DNA from: G963422595 sp963422595
GTDB taxonomy: Bacteria > Pseudomonadota > Gammaproteobacteria > UBA4575
DNA length: 64,000 nt
Direction: 5' to 3'
Assembly: GCA_963422595.1 (NCBI GenBank)
Contig: OY730298.1
Span: 868,001-932,000, forward strand
Shown: in pieces, positions 62,450 to 64,000 of the stretch
Layout: each line of letters opens with the position of its first letter
Numbering within the stretch: the first letter of the stretch is position 1
The notes under the pieces: generated by a model
Told to the model about the DNA's origin: nothing
The model's input: only the letters and a program-made list of their open reading frames with translations
Database searches by the model: none
Translations under genes and position numbers: made by a program

Positions 62450-62638
62450 CGTGCGCCTCATATTTATGCCTCGCGTCATTTTTTACATAGGGCACAAAAA
62501 TCAATCCCATACAACCAGCAGAATTTATTCTTAAGGCAAGCAATTCGATAGTATGATACGTCCACCGTGCGCCCTGACTCGTGTTATACTTCAAGGTTCT
62601 GAATACAAACGTCTTAATCCCCCTTATTTGATCCATAA

Positions 62639-64000
62639 ATGGCTGTAATTGCCAAAGAAATTCACCGTGTAAATCTCGAAGACGAGATGCGGCAATCATA
62701 TCTCGATTACGCCATGAGCGTAATCGTAGGACGCGCCCTGCCGGACGTGCGGGACGGCTTAAAGCCGGTGCATCGCAGAATCCTGTATGCCATGTACGAA
62801 AGCAACAACGTATGGAATCGTCCGTATGTGAAATGCGCACGCGTGGTAGGTGACGTGCTGGGCAAATATCATCCTCACGGAGACAACGCCACTTACGATG
62901 CCCTGGTACGCATGGCGCAGGATTTTTCGATGCGTTACCGGTTAGTGGACGGGCAAGGGAATTTTGGATCAATAGACGGTGATCCGCCGGCGGCATACAG
63001 ATATACAGAATGCCGTATGACGCAACTTTCGTCTGAAATTCTTGCCGACATAGATCGTGAAACTGTTGATTACGCGCCTAACTACGACGGCAAAGAGACC
63101 GAGCCCAGCGTACTGCCTACCAAGGTGCCAAACCTGCTGATTAATGGATCCTCCGGCATTGCCGTAGGCATGGCGACAAACATCCCGCCACACAACCTAT
63201 CTGAAGTGATCAACGCCAGTCTGGCTTTAATTGACAACCCTGAAGCCAGCTATCAGGAACTGATGCGACATCTACCGGGTCCTGACTTTCCCACTGCTGC
63301 CATCATCAACGGCAGCCAAGGCATTGTCGAGGCCTACCGTAGCGGTCGGGGTCGCGTGCCGATGCGCGCGCGCGCGCGCATTGAGCGCGACGCGAAAGGT
63401 GGACGTGAACGTATTATCGTGACCGAACTACCGTATCAAGTCAACAAAGCCAATTTAATTATCAAGATTGCCAATCTGGTGAAGGAAAAGCGTCTTGAAG
63501 GGATTGCCGCAGATGGTTTACGTGATGAATCCGACAAGGATGGTATGCGCATCGTTATCGAATTACGGCGTGGTGAAGTAAGTGAAGTAATCTTAAACAA
63601 CCTATACCAGCACACGCCCATGCAAAGCGTATTCGGCATGAACATGGTGGCGTTGGTTGATGGTCAGCCGCGACTGCTTAACTTAAGACAGATGCTACAG
63701 GCGTTTCTTCGGCATCGGCGCGATGTCGTCACGCGTCGCACCATGTTCGAATTACGCAAGGCGCGTCAACGTGCCCACATTCTCGAAGGTCAGGCCATAG
63801 CGTTAGCCAACATTGACGCCATCATCGCGCTGATTAAACAATCGGCAAACCCGGCCATTGCCAGGCAAAAATTAACCACGCGCGCGTGGCAACCTGGCGT
63901 CGTAACCGAGATGCTGCAACGGGCTGGTGCCGACGTATCGCGTCCTGAAGACCTAAGCCCGGAATATGGTATGCACGGTGACCAATACCTGCTCTCGCCA
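62639..64000 (+). CDS. gyrA: DNA gyrase subunit A (partial, runs off the window)
   Basis: The first 454 residues of GyrA, in frame to the window end. [20 protein letters not shown] is the start; [20 protein letters not shown] follows. The catalytic Tyr122 is in [10 protein letters not shown]. The quinolone-resistance region reads [20 protein letters not shown], so residue 83 is Asn rather than the usual Ser, while Asp87 is kept. A stretch of 16 alternating G and C lies at 63364-63379, encoding an Arg-Ala run. Confidence 0.96.
   Translation, partial: MAVIAKEIHRVNLEDEMRQSYLDYAMSVIVGRALPDVRDGLKPVHRRILYAMYESNNVWNRPYVKCARVVGDVLGKYHPHGDNATYDALVRMAQDFSMRYRLVDGQGNFGSIDGDPPAAYRYTECRMTQLSSEILADIDRETVDYAPNYDGKETEPSVLPTKVPNLLINGSSGIAVGMATNIPPHNLSEVINASLALIDNPEASYQELMRHLPGPDFPTAAIINGSQGIVEAYRSGRGRVPMRARARIERDAKGGRERIIVTELPYQVNKANLIIKIANLVKEKRLEGIAADGLRDESDKDGMRIVIELRRGEVSEVILNNLYQHTPMQSVFGMNMVALVDGQPRLLNLRQMLQAFLRHRRDVVTRRTMFELRKARQRAHILEGQAIALANIDAIIALIKQSANPAIARQKLTTRAWQPGVVTEMLQRAGADVSRPEDLSPEYGMHGDQYLLSP

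Noticed and set aside
63362..63381. Alternating GC tract of 16 bp in gyrA as a Z-DNA or regulatory element
   Set aside because: It encodes a normal Arg-Ala run of GyrA and such GCGC stretches are frequent in this genome.

Overview
The window comes from a diderm gammaproteobacterium of intermediate GC content. The evidence is RNase T, LolB, MlaA, a CGFS glutaredoxin, YciO/YciK/YciI, the order ispE - tRNA-Gln - prs - rplY - pth - ychF, the mreBCD block divergent from gatCAB, and the mtaD - ubiG - gph run divergent from mtnA - gyrA. It does not look enterobacterial. I cannot name a genus.

Region 1 (about 1-1480) is a tandem array of micro-genes on the + strand, too short for ordinary gene calling. 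Six ORFs of 36-59 codons each encode a one- or two-helix membrane protein with a charged C-terminal tail. The first four are two alternating paralogous families (A1-B1-A2-B2). Five have their own promoter at one fixed geometry (-35, 18 bp, -10, 7 nt, ATG) with no ribosome binding site, which predicts leaderless mRNAs. This is the best candidate for an undescribed system in the window.

Region 2 (about 1461-14371) is a partial Mu-like prophage. A leftward head/tail operon holds a protease-capsid fusion, a connector, a truncated gp10-like protein, a tail terminator, the tail tube, and tail chaperones joined by a predicted -1 frameshift. It runs divergently from a rightward operon with DUF5675, holin, Mu gp25/26/27-like proteins, terminase and portal. 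To the right lie a LexA-type repressor, paired operators, Gam and a Mor-like activator. Transposase, tape measure, baseplate and fibre genes are not in the window.

Region 3 (14470-30488) is core chromosome: bioD; mreBCD, where mreC appears to start at ATA; gatCAB; prmC-prfA-hemA; a TPR lipoprotein with lolB and ispE; tRNA-Gln; prs, which carries an apparent frameshift; rplY; and pth.

Region 4 (30654-47717) holds ychF, tRNA-Met, an alpha/beta hydrolase, a potassium channel, GTP-dependent PEP carboxykinase, nadC, a sodium:alanine symporter, egtD, argD-argF, a PuuD-like membrane protein, an orphan hydantoinase B, an N-acetylglutaminylglutamine amidotransferase-like gene, grxD, rnt and argG.

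Region 5 (47763-64000) holds mlaA, two uncharacterised genes, folE, a decayed coiled-coil gene, yciI, yciO, an M50 protease, trpS, scpA-scpB, a helix-hairpin-helix glycosylase, yciK-like SDR, rmuC, gph, ubiG, mtaD, mtnA and the start of gyrA. A short dispersed repeat occurs three times: once inside the prophage, where it sits in a 68-bp duplication, and twice around scpB.
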